Shown here in pieces: positions 1 through 13,499 of a stretch of DNA of 64,000 nt. Below the pieces are notes generated by a model. It ran no database searches. It was not told where the DNA came from and saw only the letters and a list, made by a program, of their open reading frames with translations. The DNA comes from Synchiropus splendidus. Lineage: Eukaryota > Chordata > Actinopteri > Syngnathiformes > Callionymidae. The translations under genes and the position numbers were made by a program. Each line of letters opens with the position of its first letter. The first letter of the stretch is position 1. The stretch is from contig NC_071345.1 of the NCBI RefSeq assembly GCF_027744825.2, positions 15,687,501 to 15,751,500 on the forward strand, in the 5' to 3' direction.

Positions 1-46
<46 letters not shown>
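1..46. repeat. (TA)n microsatellite cut by the window edge
   Basis: Uninterrupted TA dinucleotides from the first base. Confidence 0.95.
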
Positions 47-47
<1 letters not shown>

Positions 48-1128
48 CAGGGCAACATATTTGAACTGTAAGAAAAGCCTTTTGTTGTCTGATTAAAACA
101 AACCTGTTTGTGTGTCAATAATTTAAACATTGATTCTTGGCCAGCCAACAGTAATAGCTGCCATCAATCCTGGAGATAATACCTACTTCCTCCAAATAGC
201 CTGATTGTCATTAGGCTGCACAAACTCACCGGGTTCCTGATTGATTTTAAGGACTGTCTGTCCAACCTTGTTACCTCGTGGAACTTCTTTGATCACGCCC
301 CATCAGTGTCAAAGCGCGTCCACAGTTGGTGAAGGTAAATGACGACGTCGTGGTGAAAAGGCACAAGGCAGTAATGAGTAATGAAAACAGCCGAGTTAGT
401 ACTGCCATTCAGTAGAAGGGCCTGCTGCCGTGGAATGTGAGGCGCCATTCATTCACACGGGTTAAAAATGCATTTCTGCCACCACAAAGCCCTGCCTTGT
501 CCTCATTGTTCCTCAACACACCAATAAAACACAGAAAACAGAACAAGATATGAAATTGAGGAGCGATCTGAGGTGGGATGGATCGATCATTATTGGGTTT
601 TCACAAAATCTCCAGCCAAATTTCATACTTTAAAACCCCATTGCATAAACTTATGAAGTTCAAGACAGTATTTGAAACGTTCATTATATCAATTCGAATT
701 TTTTTCAAATGATTAGTATTACGGCCACACGTTTCACTGGCCACACCAACAAGGTGTGTCCAAATAATAAAGACAAATATTTTTGGAAGTTCCAAAGACA
801 AAACAGAAATGTCATATCTGACAGAAAAATTGACAGTGAAAATGAATGTACTTTTGTTTGACAACTACTGTTAACAAAGAAAAAAGGAAAACAAACATAT
901 GACAAATATGAGTCAAAATATAATTTGAAGGATGTTGTTATCCACATTTAGCCTCTACTGAGGGACTTTTTGCTGGATTACCAAAGAAGCAAACATTTCT
1001 TTTTCCATCTTAGTCATTTCAAGATTCCATTGATGACCTAATCATAACGGCCACAAAACCTACTCAAATTTACTGACTCTTCTTTTTTCCATATCAGGTT
1101 TGGAGAAGTGTTTGTTTAAAAAAATAAA

Positions 1129-1133
<5 letters not shown>
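47..1133. other. Intergenic, nothing recognised
   Basis: Mixed-composition then AT-rich DNA without a supportable gene, tRNA or transposon. Confidence 0.6.

Positions 1134-1161
<28 letters not shown>
1134..1161. repeat. (AT)n microsatellite
   Basis: About 13 AT units, flanked by A-rich DNA. Confidence 0.9.
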
Positions 1162-1168
<7 letters not shown>

Positions 1169-1939
1169 CGTTGTGCATAAAGAAATATATTAAAATAACC
1201 AGACAATACCACACACACAAGGCAGAATAACAAATAGGTTCTGTCTCATTTTGGAGTGTGGTGTCATGCAGGGCTAGAATTCCCAAAACAACAGATAAGA
1301 CAACGCCTAGTTTCTTTCTGAATGTTACAGCAACTGAAAACAACATCGGAGATGTCTTGGCACGCGTGTGCGCGCATGCGTGTGCACGACCCTCCTCTCT
1401 CTTTCCAGCAAACTGCTTTTTACATAACGAAGACCAGTGATAACCGCTCCACTCTGCTCCCGCGGGGGGTCACTGTTAATGTCCTGCAGCCCCGTGTGGA
1501 GTCTTTTCATAGCTTTTATTGAGACGTTTAACTTCATGGACTTCTTCTTCACCCCATCACCACAGTGTATAATTACACTGCTACATACTTGTGGCATTTA
1601 TAACCGTTGTTTTAATAGGCTTTTTATAGTGAGACATTGAAATTTAATTCTACAATAATCCCAAATGTTTATTTAATTACCTCGACTCTTTAAGAATCTG
1701 TGGCTGATATGTAATCGTCACATATTACACACTGTGAACACACCCTTCTCGTAACTGACAGTGATAGAAAAGAGTAACTTCCTTACCATTTTATGCGCCG
1801 CTGAGCTCAATACAGTCGCGCACACACAAAAAAAGACCGGTGCACTTCTCTAAAAGCAGAGTCCAGGTTCCAGAGAGATAAGAAGCAGACCAGTTGACTC
1901 TTAAAGAGTTGCCTCTGGCAGCCAGCCAAGGTACAGGTT

Positions 1940-2500
1940 GACCAAATAAAAAATGTTATCACGTGTAATGTTGATGTTATTACTATCTCAGTCGCATTCC
2001 TGTCTTCTCGTGGTGCAGCAGAGTGAGGTTCCTCTCACTCTACTCACTGTTGTTCCTCTGTCGTTTCACTGGTGCTGCCTTCACTGGCAATAGGGAGTTT
2101 TCACTCTCTACAAGGCGAATGAACGAAACGCTCAACTCGCACGTACAACTTCAACATAAAGCAAACACACATTACATGCTGACATTATTTAAACTCACTT
2201 GCGTTGACTGGCGCGTTGTAAAAAACACTATTTGGAGTTACAAAACGAACGGCGTGAATTACATCCCGACATGCATGTGTCCCTGAAAGCCTCACAAATT
2301 ATAATAGGCTCAGGCTGAAACATCGGGGACAAGAATGTGTCGTAGTTCCCTTTTTTAATCCATCAAAAAAAAAATCCCTGTGTAATTTTTGACTAGTCAC
2401 GTGATCACGATGTATTTTAATGTTATCACCCGGTTCCTCTTTCACGCTACTCTCACGTCGTTTCACCGGTGCTGCCTTCGCTGACACTAAGGAGATCCCA
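1940..2500. repeat. Diverged direct duplication
   Basis: Segment about 1955-2100 recurs at about 2395-2500. Shared landmarks: a CACGTG E-box, TCGTTTCACTGGTGCTGCCT versus TCGTTTCACCGGTGCTGCCT (2062 and 2458), and an AAGGAG/TAGGGAG end. The unit is about 100 bp, spaced about 400 bp. Confidence 0.6.
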
Positions 2501-2989
2501 ACTCATGAAGCAGGTGTCCATTCTTTCCGAGTTAAATAAAATATAAAATCCAGAACACAACAGTAATTGCTTCTTACTATACAAAAATCTATTTCGTGGC
2601 GATTTGGAGTTTTGACATCTGAAGAACACGAAGATGAATCATAATACTGACTTACTATCTTTGTGTGTATTTGTTTAGATATGCACCTGAACGTATCACA
2701 GTTACAAGACGCCTTCGGTGATCTTGCAAACAATGGGAGAAGAAACTTCATTCGAGCATAAAATCGCCTCTTCAAAATGAGCCTGACTCGTCCTCGTTTA
2801 TTCCAAAATCCAATCCAAAGTTAAAATGTCTGAATGTCCTTACTGGAACTCGGTTTGCTTGATTCATTATTTGTAATATACTTATCCCTCTTTGCATTTC
2901 AACTCATGGTGGACAAACAAGTGCATGGGCGTGACTAAACAAAAGAGCCATCCTCACAAAATACTCAAATCGACAACTCGTCCCTTTTT

Positions 2990-3260
2990 TTCATCTCTAT
3001 TTTCGCGTGTCCCTGAATGTGTCACAGGCGGCGTGAAGATTTTGGAGTGGAAAAGTTTGCCCCCGCGCTAGTGTCACGTGACGATTCGACTTCAGTCCTC
3101 TCTTTTCGTCTGCTTTTCCATCAACTTCCTGTAAACTGTCTGCAGACGAGGGGGACAGCGAGCGAGCGCCATCGGTGACGACACGTCACAGCTACCACAG
3201 CCGCTTACTTTTGCTCACATCCTCAGCCGGACGCAGTCACCTGTGTCAACGGCTTCACGC
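2990..3260. promoter_or_regulatory. CpG-rich candidate promoter or enhancer with CLEAR-type E-box
   Basis: Local CpG density is higher than in the surroundings. A perfect palindrome GTCACGTGAC at 3073-3082 matches the E-box bound by USF and TFE/MiT factors. In human, ZNF516 lies divergently upstream of ZNF236 (from memory), so this could be an upstream exon or promoter of that gene, but no coding exon is visible to support it. Confidence 0.3.
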
Positions 3261-3269
3261 CAGATTACG

Positions 3270-3510
3270 GGGTCGCCCCCCCCCCAACCCCTCTCCCTCC
3301 TCCCTCTCCCACCTACTCTCCTTCTTCTCTCCTATTGAGCACCATTGTGTTCCGTCTCCAAACGCAGCGGGCTCACATCCTGTAGGTGCAGCATCACGCT
3401 AAAAAAAAAAGTTACATGCGCACCCCCACCCCGCAGATACACTTCACGACCCCCTCCCGATTACCACTCCCTCGCCACATACCCCCCACCCCCGCCCCTC
3501 CAACACACAC
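3270..3510. repeat. C-rich low-complexity tracts
   Basis: Repeated runs of C, CT and CA-C (for example around 3276-3330 and 3420-3510). The minus strand reads as G-runs. Confidence 0.7.
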
Positions 3511-3519
3511 CGCATGCAG

Positions 3520-6500
3520 ATGAGTTGAGAGCGTTAAGAACAATCGCAGCAGAAAAACAAGTGCGACATACCACACAACCATCAGATCCTTGAATCTCAG
3601 AGCCAAGTATGAACTCAGCACTAGTGCCTTGCTCAGCGGCAGTTGTACCATTACTATTATGTAGGACACCACTTCCTAATATGGATACCCCCCCTCCTTC
3701 CTCTCCCCATCTCCCTACCTCCACCCTGTCTCCGCCTGAATACAACAATCTTTTTTTTTTTTTAAATAGAGTGAGAGGAATGCTGCTTTATTTGTCGTGT
3801 ACATAACTCGTGGTAGCTGTGATATGAACGATCATGAATGATCATGAAGAGTAGTTGTTAAAAAGTTGAATCGCAATGATGCTCAGATGGAAGTCCTTTA
3901 AATTCTCATTCTCCCAGTCACGGAGAGATGGTGTCATCGTTCAAGATGACACATCGATCTCTTATCACCGAGTGTCAATAGCATTTCCATGTGTTTAATC
4001 CCCGGAGGTGAGCACTGTTCAGAGGTTAAATATACATATTTTACATGGATAAATCCGCCGAGGACGTTTCAAAAAATGTGTCGACGTGTAGAGAGGGCTT
4101 GGATGCACATACCTGTTTCATCGGAAACGAATAATCCTGGGTGACTTGAAGAGGCTTATTCAGTCCTAAAGGTGAAAGCATGCTCTTTGCTGTGTATGCT
4201 GAAGTGCATGATTGAGTAGGGCGAGTCCATTTGGCTTTGCGGGGGGGAGACTCGTCCAGCGTCTCATCCGATTTAAAATTAAACAGCAGCGTGGGTCTCA
4301 GTTTTGAAATATAACACAGACAACCACGGAGTTAGTGAACTCAAATCAAATACAAACGTAACAATCAGAAAAGGTGAGTTTAGAAGCTGTTTAGTCGGTG
4401 CAAAAACCCATTCAGCGCTCTAATGGTTCCCTCCGTATTAAATAGAACTATCTGCTATTGTCTCATCAGCGAAAAGTTGTTGGACTCAAAATAATGTCCT
4501 CAACCACTCTTATGTTTGAGGAACGCAGGACTAAGAAAAGAAGATGCTGTCATTTTGCTCCTCTGTCGAGTGCCATTCTACAGACAGCTGAGGATTCTTT
4601 TTCCTTGATCCACCCTTTTGCAACAGCCAGACATCTGTTTCAAGGGGAATACAGTTTGGACTTTGTAAGACACTCAAACAGCACTGGGTGATTTAACAAT
4701 TTACACGACAACACAAAGTACTGCATAAGCTTGTTTTTAAATACATGCAGCCATGAGTTTATTTTTAAAGAAACACATAGTTTAAAATCATTTTCTCACC
4801 TTTAAATGTCATGAAAACTTCCAGCCCAGGTGTTTTGTCCCGAGTGTAACCTGAGGTTTAAAAAACAAGATGAGTAATGATCTTTTGTTGCTTTAACTTA
4901 CAACCTGCCGGACTGGAATTTCGAGAAATAAAAGCAACAAAAATGATTACTTGGGAGTCTGTTATTGCAAAGATTATGTCCATGCAGGCTTCGTGTAATA
5001 ATAAGTGCACATGTTTTTAATTTTAAATCCAAGTTTCCAAAACACTGCAGGTTTGACCGTGCAGTTGTTCTGTGCATGTGTTCTTTTCCACACATACACA
5101 AGGGAGCTGCGTCCGAGACCTGTCATCTTATCAGCAAAAAGCCCTTGAATTTTAGATCCATATATTCTTCTCCCCTTTTTTTGAGTCTGAGCTCCACCAG
5201 GGCAGCGCATAAACAAATATATCATGAGCATGTTTGATAACCGCTGCTTCCTCCATTTGATCCAAAGGTCAGAAACACACAATAACCAATGCTATGATTC
5301 TGATCAGAGCATTAACCCTACCTTGCATATCTCACATGAAAACACTTGAAACATTTCTTTGACTAAACGTCGAACCTTCCGATAAAAATACACCAACCCC
5401 TGCTTTGAAATATGATCTGCTCTCACCCTGTGGTTCATTATCTACATGCATGGCAGGAAATATGCCCTCCCACCCATGGATATGATGACAAAGAACCATA
5501 AGTGATGCATAGTTTAGGCACAATGAACAGAGCCGCACCGTCTAAGTCACTATTCACATACTTCCTGTTACAAGAGAGCAGTCTTTTTTTTCACACCCCC
5601 GCCACCTCCACCTCCACCATTCCTGTTTTCCAGTTGGAGGGAATGCTGGACTAAACGCTGCTTAATTTCCACCCTGAATCAGCTGGCCTCCCAGGTCACA
5701 CACTGCTCACCCAGTGAACCCGAACTTCTGTTCTAAAAGTGGTTCTGAAAGCTCACACTAATGGAGTCTACTGTTCCAGTGGTGCATGTGCACATCATCA
5801 CACACACGTTTGCACACAATCTGTCATGCTGACCCAGTAACATACTCCACTATAACTACTAATACTATATGGTACTCTATTAGACATTGCTACACAATAA
5901 CGGTGAGCATACGTTCATACGAACATGTCACGTCCAAAACATAGCATTAAACTCACAATTTGATCTGAATCTGAACCAAGTTTGTTAACTTATTAGAGAC
6001 ACAGAGAAGAGAAAGTATCAGTACAGAATGACCACAAGGGCAGACAGAAGACGGGACCTCTGTATTTATCAAATCATTCTCATGGAATTGCTGGTGAGGG
6101 GCGGTTTGGGCTTCTGTTGGTTGTAAATAAATAAATAATAAATGAACAAACTCAGACGAAACACACCCCAAAATGCATTGCCACTTCTTTGTGGATTTGA
6201 CTGAAGTAAGAAAAAAACACTCCACAGATGTGGGAGGCCATATGATAAAATAAAGAACTGTTGTTTAAATTACAGCGTGAGATGGACAGAAAATCTTCCA
6301 CTCAATAAATACCACATTTGTTATGTTGTCAGAGCTGAATAATGCTGCTTTAAAAAGGGCTTTTAAAGGGAGAGTACAGCTTAATGACACCCTGAGGCAC
6401 CTTTGTTATCCAACATATTGGAGGAGGGATCACGTGTGCAATCTTGCTCTGCTATCCATGACAGAAAATATGTTGTTCTTTGTTCATTAGTCAAGGATTT

Positions 6501-8149
6501 GAAGGGTATTTTAGTAGTGACTCGGAATAACAATTGTATTCCCATATGTTTTGTAAAGTCTGTTCACAAACACAAAATTCAGCAGACACAGAACTAGCTT
6601 TCAGCTTCACCTGTGTAATACAGTGTTAATTACTCCTTCCCATTCACCTTTATTATTGATTAATTACTATTATTGACTGCAACTGGAATTCTTATTGTTG
6701 TTAGCTATTCGTTCAATTAAACAGTTATTTTTGTCTGGGTGTATTTAAACACTACACCTGACAGCATTTCTTCTTTTTTCTTCCGGTCTTTGCCAATTAA
6801 TGAAGCCTACATTAAATCCTTTGCCAATGGCATTTGTTGGCTGCAAAACAATTCATTTGATGAATTAAGTCGGGGGTGTTCAAACTTTATCCACCAAGGG
6901 CTTGTGTTGCAGTCGAGCCCACTAAACACAAGACCAAGCCCAAACTGAATGCCGAAGCATGTGTCTAATGTGCTTTCTGTCTTGGGCTGGCAAAGCCAGC
7001 TCATCTGCGGTAGAATCTCTTGTCAACTCCTGCCTTGTTATTGAGTGCCTTTATATAATATCTACGAGTTTAGCCCACATTTTCCGGTTACTGCTGTCTT
7101 TACTTCTTAAAAACACCTTTGAATATTCATAATTCATATTGAGAATCGTAATAATAAAATAATAATAAATCCTATTAATAAAATGCATGTTCAAAAGCAA
7201 TATACAAATAACACATTTTAAGAAAATATTGTGGTTCAATGAAACATTTTCCTATTGTCTTCTTGTTTCAGAATATTTTAGAGACATAATTTAAGGCAAA
7301 TTTACAACATTTCTTCTTCTATATTTTATCTTTCATGGTTGTCACAGCAGGAGGTCTCCTTCTTCCGTCTTCTCTATGGTATATACATGGTAAATTGGCA
7401 AGAAATTCACAATAATAGAGACAAAATGATGTGAATTTCGCCTAGAAAGTTCTGTTGAATTAGAAAGCTAAACTGAATTCAGTACTGCAGTAAGTGAGAA
7501 ATGGATACAAGGTAAACAAGCTGTTCAGCTTCAGTGTCAGTGAAGAGATGCCGAACTATTGTTGCAGCTGATGTTCTAATCATTTCACTGAGCATGTAAG
7601 CCTGTAGAAAAGGTGAAGTAACTTATTACAATGAGGGACAAGTGGCAACCATCAGCGTCATTGGAACTCTGCAAACATTTCACTGGTGCACAGGAACCTT
7701 TTGCATTGAAAGTTCGCCTCCTTCTGGGTTGAAACTGACTACAATATTCACAATTTTCAGATGTAAACAAACAGGAACATTGAAGCAGATGTGTCAAAAC
7801 CTGGCCGAAAAAGAGTCCCTTAGTTTACCTTCATTTTAATTGAATTTTTAGTATACACACCATGAAACCCGAACTCACAGCATTTCTTCTTTCTTGAAGT
7901 TAGACATTATGAATGCTTATAATCATGTATGGTAACTTATCACGAGGATGTATAAGAAGCTGTGGACAATTTAGTTTTAAGGAGTCAGAAGCTCCTAACC
8001 AATGGATGCATGTTAGAAATGTTAAGTCTCTAAATGATGTCATCTTAAAAAGAGTTTTGAGTCCCATTTTTGTTCAAGCGTTCTTCATAAACTATTAAAT
8101 CACGTTTTATTTTCGATCAGGCATGTCAACGGATTCAAGTTTCATGTCA
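3520..8149. other. Intergenic, nothing recognised
   Basis: Single-copy-looking DNA with a short AAAT run near 6125 and a CCACCT run near 5600. No gene, RNA or transposon could be supported on either strand. Confidence 0.55.
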
Positions 8150-8420
8150 TACGATAGGATTAAAGTGGAGGTGTTTGGATCTAGGATACGGCGTGATGCG
8201 CATTCTCCAGTGACTGACACCTCCAGCCCCCTTGTGCTCAATTAGCTTGTAGTGCATTAGCGATCGCATGCTAATTGTCAGCTGGTGGAGGAGTGCAAGG
8301 AGAGCCCTCAAGGAGATACCTCAGGGGGCGTGGGGCCAGCAGATCCAGGAGGGGGGGGGGGGCCACGTCTTGCCATCCAGCATGAAATATTAATCAGATA
8401 TCACATTACTCCACCGACCC
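8150..8420. other. Candidate conserved non-coding element
   Basis: Balanced composition, homeodomain-type cores (CAATTAGC, GCTAATTG), an E-box CAGCTG near 8280, and an ATATTAATCAGATAT stretch, ending in a poly-G run at 8350. The call is from composition and motif density only. Confidence 0.3.
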
Positions 8421-9832
8421 TTGCGGACACACCTGAATTTCTTTGACAGAAATATTGAAAGAAGATCCATCCTTATTTGACCGAAAGGAATGGCCGAAAA
8501 ATAAGGCGTTTATTCACCGACTATACGGCAAACTTTCTCCCTGCATGCAGTGGATCTGTCGCGTCTTTATTTCCTGTCACACACCTCCGATTCCTTATAC
8601 ACGTCTATATAAAAATCTCATCTACTGCTTGTCTCTGGCCGTCTTTTCCTCCCGTCTTATCAAATTCCATAGGGTGAGGAGGGGAAGTGAGGGCGGATCC
8701 ACCCACCCAAGTGATCATCATTCATGCTATTTTAGCTGCGCGGCTCTCCACCTGCAGAACACCGACCATACAACAGAAAAGTTGTCTCACCGCCGAGACA
8801 AAATGGCATTTCCTGGGTAACAGATAGCGGGGTGAGCGGCGCTAAATCACGCTTGTAATAGCATCAGAGGAGCTTCTTTTTGTGTGTGGTGAAAACTCCT
8901 CTCAGCATTAAGCAAAGGTGACTGATTGAGAGTCCCTGGCTGTTTTCTGCTGCTAATATAGTTATGTGGTGTAATCGTGCAAAATAATAACATCATAATC
9001 CCATCAGGAATGAGAAGCTGGGGACTGTGTGCCAGAGTGATGGAGGTTATTTCCTGTGTGTGTGCATTTTAAGCAGTGGTGACTGCAGGAGGCTGCCTGA
9101 TGGATACAGGATCATGCTGCAGCGCTGACATTGTCTTCAGTCCTCCTCCTCCTCCTCTTCCTCCTTCACCCTCCCCTACTCCCTGCCTGCCTCTCAGCAG
9201 AATTATCACTCTAAAAAACACATCCAAGCCCTGAAAAGCTGCAGGAGCAAGAGCAGCCACATGCAAATACAATTACAGCCAAAGCATTAATGCATGCAGA
9301 TGTGCGTCTCAGCGGAAAAGCGCATGGATGCCGCATGTGCAGGGGGAATCCAACCTGCTTGCAGTGGACAGAGCTACATCACGACATGACAGCGGGGGTT
9401 TTTTCACCATCGAACCTTATGTCACACTCGTAGTGTTGCAGAGGCCGCAGAAGGGTCCTCACTATCTGTATTAGATAAAGAAGCAAACAGGAAGTTGATG
9501 TGGGTGTCAGATCTGGGTTTTTCAATTGCACATCTCCCCCGTTTTGGCATTTGTGTGTGAATCTGTGATGGTGTTTTCAATCAATATACTCTAAATAGTT
9601 CAAGCATGTGCTTTCAAATTCATAATCATTATTATTCTACTATTAGCTAGTTGCTTAAAATAAAGAATTCAGTTGTCTATTCCATTATTAGCAGTACTAT
9701 ATTACTGATGTTTCTGTTTTGTAACTTATTTAATTTAAATTACGTTAAATTAATGTATATTAATTGAGACAACAGTATTAAAGTGAACTGACACAGCAGG
9801 TGATGCATTATGTACAAGCTAGCTAGCTAGCA

Positions 9833-9860
9833 TTACTGCTACCTAATGCGATGTAGCAGT
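9833..9860. repeat. Small hairpin flanking the foldback element
   Basis: ACTGCTAC ... GTAGCAGT, 8-bp arms, within a wider imperfect palindrome TATGTAC ... GTACATA. Confidence 0.6.
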
Positions 9861-9869
9861 ACATAATCC

Positions 9870-10519
9870 TGTCAGTATAGGATTCGGGAACAGTATCGGT
9901 TCTGCTTGATGACATCACTATGTCCCACAGGGAAATATGTCCGTACAGGTTCTGGGAAAGTTATAGTATCGGTCCATTGTTTTTAAAAGAACAACTTTAT
10001 TGAAATACCGTAAGATGCAAAGCAATCACAAACAGTGACAGAAAAAAAAGTGCAGTAATGCAGTGAACACCAGCAGGCCTTTGTTGACTTAGCATTTTGT
10101 CCATATTACGATTGGTAATAATTAGATTAGATTATATTGTCAATAACTGTAAAGTGGGTCATATCAGTCATCATCAATATCCAAAGGCACGACTCTGGAG
10201 TTTTCTTTGTTTCTTTGTCCCATGACATATTTATCGATAATATATACAATATAGCAATATATACAAAATGTACTAAGGTCTGCTGTTTGTGACGCGTTCA
10301 CTGCATTATGACACATTTTATTTATTTTTTTGTTTTTACTTTTTTACTCTGTTGTCTTAAGGTACTTCAATAAAGTTCTTTTAAAAAGATGAATCGACAC
10401 TATAACTTTCCCAAATCCTGTACGGACACCCATGACTCCTTCTCACACACGTGACCCCTTCTCACGCCCACGTATGCGCAAGAGCCAATACTGTAGCTAT
10501 TCCGGATCCTGTACTGACA
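9870..10519. mobile_element. Foldback (long terminal inverted repeat) MITE-like element
   Basis: The left arm reads TGTCAGTATAGGATTCGG at 9870, and the right arm ends CCGGATCCTGTACTGACA. Further in, TGTCCGTACAGGTTCTGGGA (about 9937) pairs with TTTCCCAAATCCTGTACGGACA (about 10407-10428), and CAGTAATGCAGTGAACACC (about 10053) pairs with the complement near 10290-10310. The arms run over 200 bp each with small indels around a roughly 170-bp loop. No transposase is encoded. The superfamily is not clear; no obvious target-site duplication was seen. Confidence 0.75.
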
Positions 10520-10638
10520 CCTGCTAGCTAATGTTTGCTTATGTAACTATTGTAACTATGTCCTGGCTTGAAAGTTAGTACATAATAGTAGTTGTCTTCC
10601 TATTTGATACTGTTATTTGGATCTACTACTATTTATTA

Positions 10639-10639
<1 letters not shown>

Positions 10640-10702
<63 letters not shown>
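10640..10702. repeat. (ATT)n microsatellite
   Basis: About 20 ATT units, perfect in the core. Confidence 0.95.
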
Positions 10703-12055
10703 GATCATTAATATATTATAGATGTCTATAATCAATCAATCTACTCTCTTAAAGTACCACGCTGATTGTTATTATATAACCATACTTTTATTTAAGTTTG
10801 AGCTCAAGACGTTTTCATCTTCAATCTCTAAATACATTCTATGTTGTTTGAACAATAATTTTACGATACACTATGTTTTAAAAGTACCTTCCTTCGCAGG
10901 TTGATCTTCGCCGCTGCTGGCTGCCACTACCTTTCTGTGTATTTTGAGAGGCAACTTTCTTCAACGACTGCCTTTTGTCCTTAGTGGCTAATTCATAAAT
11001 ACGTGTATCCTTCTGGGGAGCTGTCAGATCACATAAATAAAACCCTTCAATGTTGCGCTGCAACGACAAGTGTGGACATGAACCTGTAGGACCTTCGAAT
11101 TGAAAATAATTTCCAAAGTGTTAGAACTCGTCTGTACAAGACAAACGGACGGTATGAATATTTATCACTGTCATCATTGCATTCAACCGAGCTGGTGATT
11201 GTGAAACTTATCTTTCAGGCTCAAAATAAAACCAAGTAAAGTTGACAACAGAATTCTTTGTACATCACATTGACAACCTGAAACACAATAGCTATAGCAG
11301 TGGGTGTTGTGGTGCGAGATGCAGTTTAGATGTGTGTGTTGAAAGTTCCATAGAAACACAGTACCTCACACACTGAAGTCATCTGCTTAAGAGGGCTACT
11401 GACTGATCTTTACTTGTTTTTAAAGGCACTCTGTTTTAGATGCAGTAATGTGTGGCTTTATTGCGATAAACAGAGATGGAGTCAGGTTTTGCATTGACAA
11501 GAATGAGCTTGTTTATGCTGCGTGATGATAGCAGCCATGACGTTGGGACATTGGACACAAATAACACAACTCAAAAGTTGCACATTGATGATGCAAATTG
11601 TTTGTGATTAATCTCTCAGATGAAAGATGGAGTTTCTTTCAATGATTCATCAAGACATTAGCCCTGACATGTTGCCCCTCTGACATTGTGCCTGACATTG
11701 AATCTGGCAGGAGACAAGCGCTCAGAGGCATGTGATGATGTGTGCGATGAGTACGCCGGGGAAGCTCGTCTAGACTCCGGGCGACACAACATATGATATT
11801 GATTATCTTTTGTTTAGCTATCTGTGCAGCTCGTGGCCCTGGAGGACTTAGCGCACGTTATTGTCTGGAACGAAGCTCCATTACTCCCAATTTAGTTAGC
11901 GCCGTAACCAGCCGGTCGACTTGTCAAGGAGGCAAATTTGAAATCAAATATGCTGAAATTAAGACTTTGGGGATATGGTTTTCACTTCACCCCATCTGAC
12001 CTGCAGGTACTGACATTCACAACCAAGATGCGGAGTATCGAAACACTATTTAAAT
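10703..12055. other. Intergenic, nothing recognised
   Basis: AT-rich DNA with one balanced block at about 11700-11960. No supportable gene or transposon. Confidence 0.5.
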
Positions 12056-12099
12056 TTACTTAATAAACGCTGTTTTATTTGACTTTCCAGTCCTAAAAG

Positions 12100-12755
12100 G
12101 TTGTTGGGGTTGAGCAAATTTTTGGAGACTCTTTACCTTGGATGGAGATGAAGGCATTGCTTGATAGAAACAAGCCTCTGTGGAGGAGGTGATGTAGAGA
12201 AGGAGCAGGTACGAACCAGCCTTCAGCTTTTTCAATGTCAAACAGTGACCTTCACTTAGAATCACTTTCAAGGTTAGGACTGAACTTATTGCCTTCCTCT
12301 GGACCAACCTTTTAACACAGAACCAGTCACTTGTGTCTTAATAGTTGTGATTTGCTTTGTCAGACCCACTTTTATTTTCATCTGAATGTCTAGCTCTGAA
12401 CTTTCCAGATGCTTATTCAATTTCCCCAAATCTGACCTGCTGCTACTTCATATAGAGTCAAATATTTTGAGCATGTAAACACAATAAAAAATAACATTAC
12501 ATTGTAATGTTACGTTATGATACGTTTCCTTAGACTCTCCATGTCTTCTAGGTGGTCAAGCTCATTCTGTTTATCCAGGAGACTTTTGGAGACCGTTTCC
12601 CTTGGATGGAGACAATTGATGCTGCTTGATGGAAACAAGACTGTGTTGAGGAGGTGATGGAGAGCAACCTTCATCCTTCTCAATGACGAACAGAGACTTT
12701 CACTCAGAATCCCACTCAAGGTGAGGGCTGAACTTCATCTGTACAAACCTTTCAC
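12100..12755. repeat. Local direct duplication, about 190-bp unit
   Basis: About 12125-12310 and 12585-12752 align, sharing GGAGAC...TTGGATGGAGA, TGCTTGAT(A/G)GAAACAAG and GAGGAGGTGATG. On the minus strand both copies keep aligned open frames (ILSE...LKK/LRR...), so the source may have been coding. I do not recognise the protein. Confidence 0.65.
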
Positions 12756-13499
12756 CACATCGCTGGTTGTTATATAGAAATGCATCAAAAGCAGCGAACG
12801 ACGCACACAAAAACAAGCATCAAATATAGGACAAAAACTTCCTTCGTAATGTCTCCAAAGAAATTTGTAATAAGATGGTTCTCCCTTTAAAAACATTTGG
12901 GGATGAAGTTTTTCCAAATGCGGAGTTATTTCGGAACCTAAGTGCAGAGGTAGAGAACACACACAGGCAAGAATCCAGTGTTCCTCAGCTGTACTGATGA
13001 TTTCAGTGAGAGATGCAGCTCTGCTCCTGCATTACCTGCTTTCCAGACACTTACAAAATCTAAAATAGTTCTGCGTCTAAAACCTGTTTGAACACCCACT
13101 CATCTAACCCTTCCCTCAACCGTTCTCACCATCATACCCCAGCCCACACACGCTGTTCTTGCATTGTGTTAAAAAGTTTGTATTATAGCCACTTCTTTTC
13201 TTAAATCAATGAGCTTGCTGAAGTTAACACAGTGTGAAAGTTTCCTACAGAGTGTATACAAGACATATATCCAGAGATTTCACACAGGTTTAAAATAGGT
13301 ACAAGGAAAAAGAGGGTGGAGATATAATCTTCAGCGCGCGAACATGAGGTTTAAGATGACATTGAGTTGCGTACTTTCGGGGAGAAAAGTGGGGTCTGTA
13401 GACGCATAAAGCTGTAATACACGTGTGAGTAATTTTAGCTCCACAGAACAGTGATCCACTGCAACAGTTAAAAAGTGCAGGACTGGATCATACTAATTG

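Noticed and set aside
8443..8820. 125-codon + strand open frame
   Set aside because: No domain, and the composition shifts along the frame. More likely part of a non-coding block.
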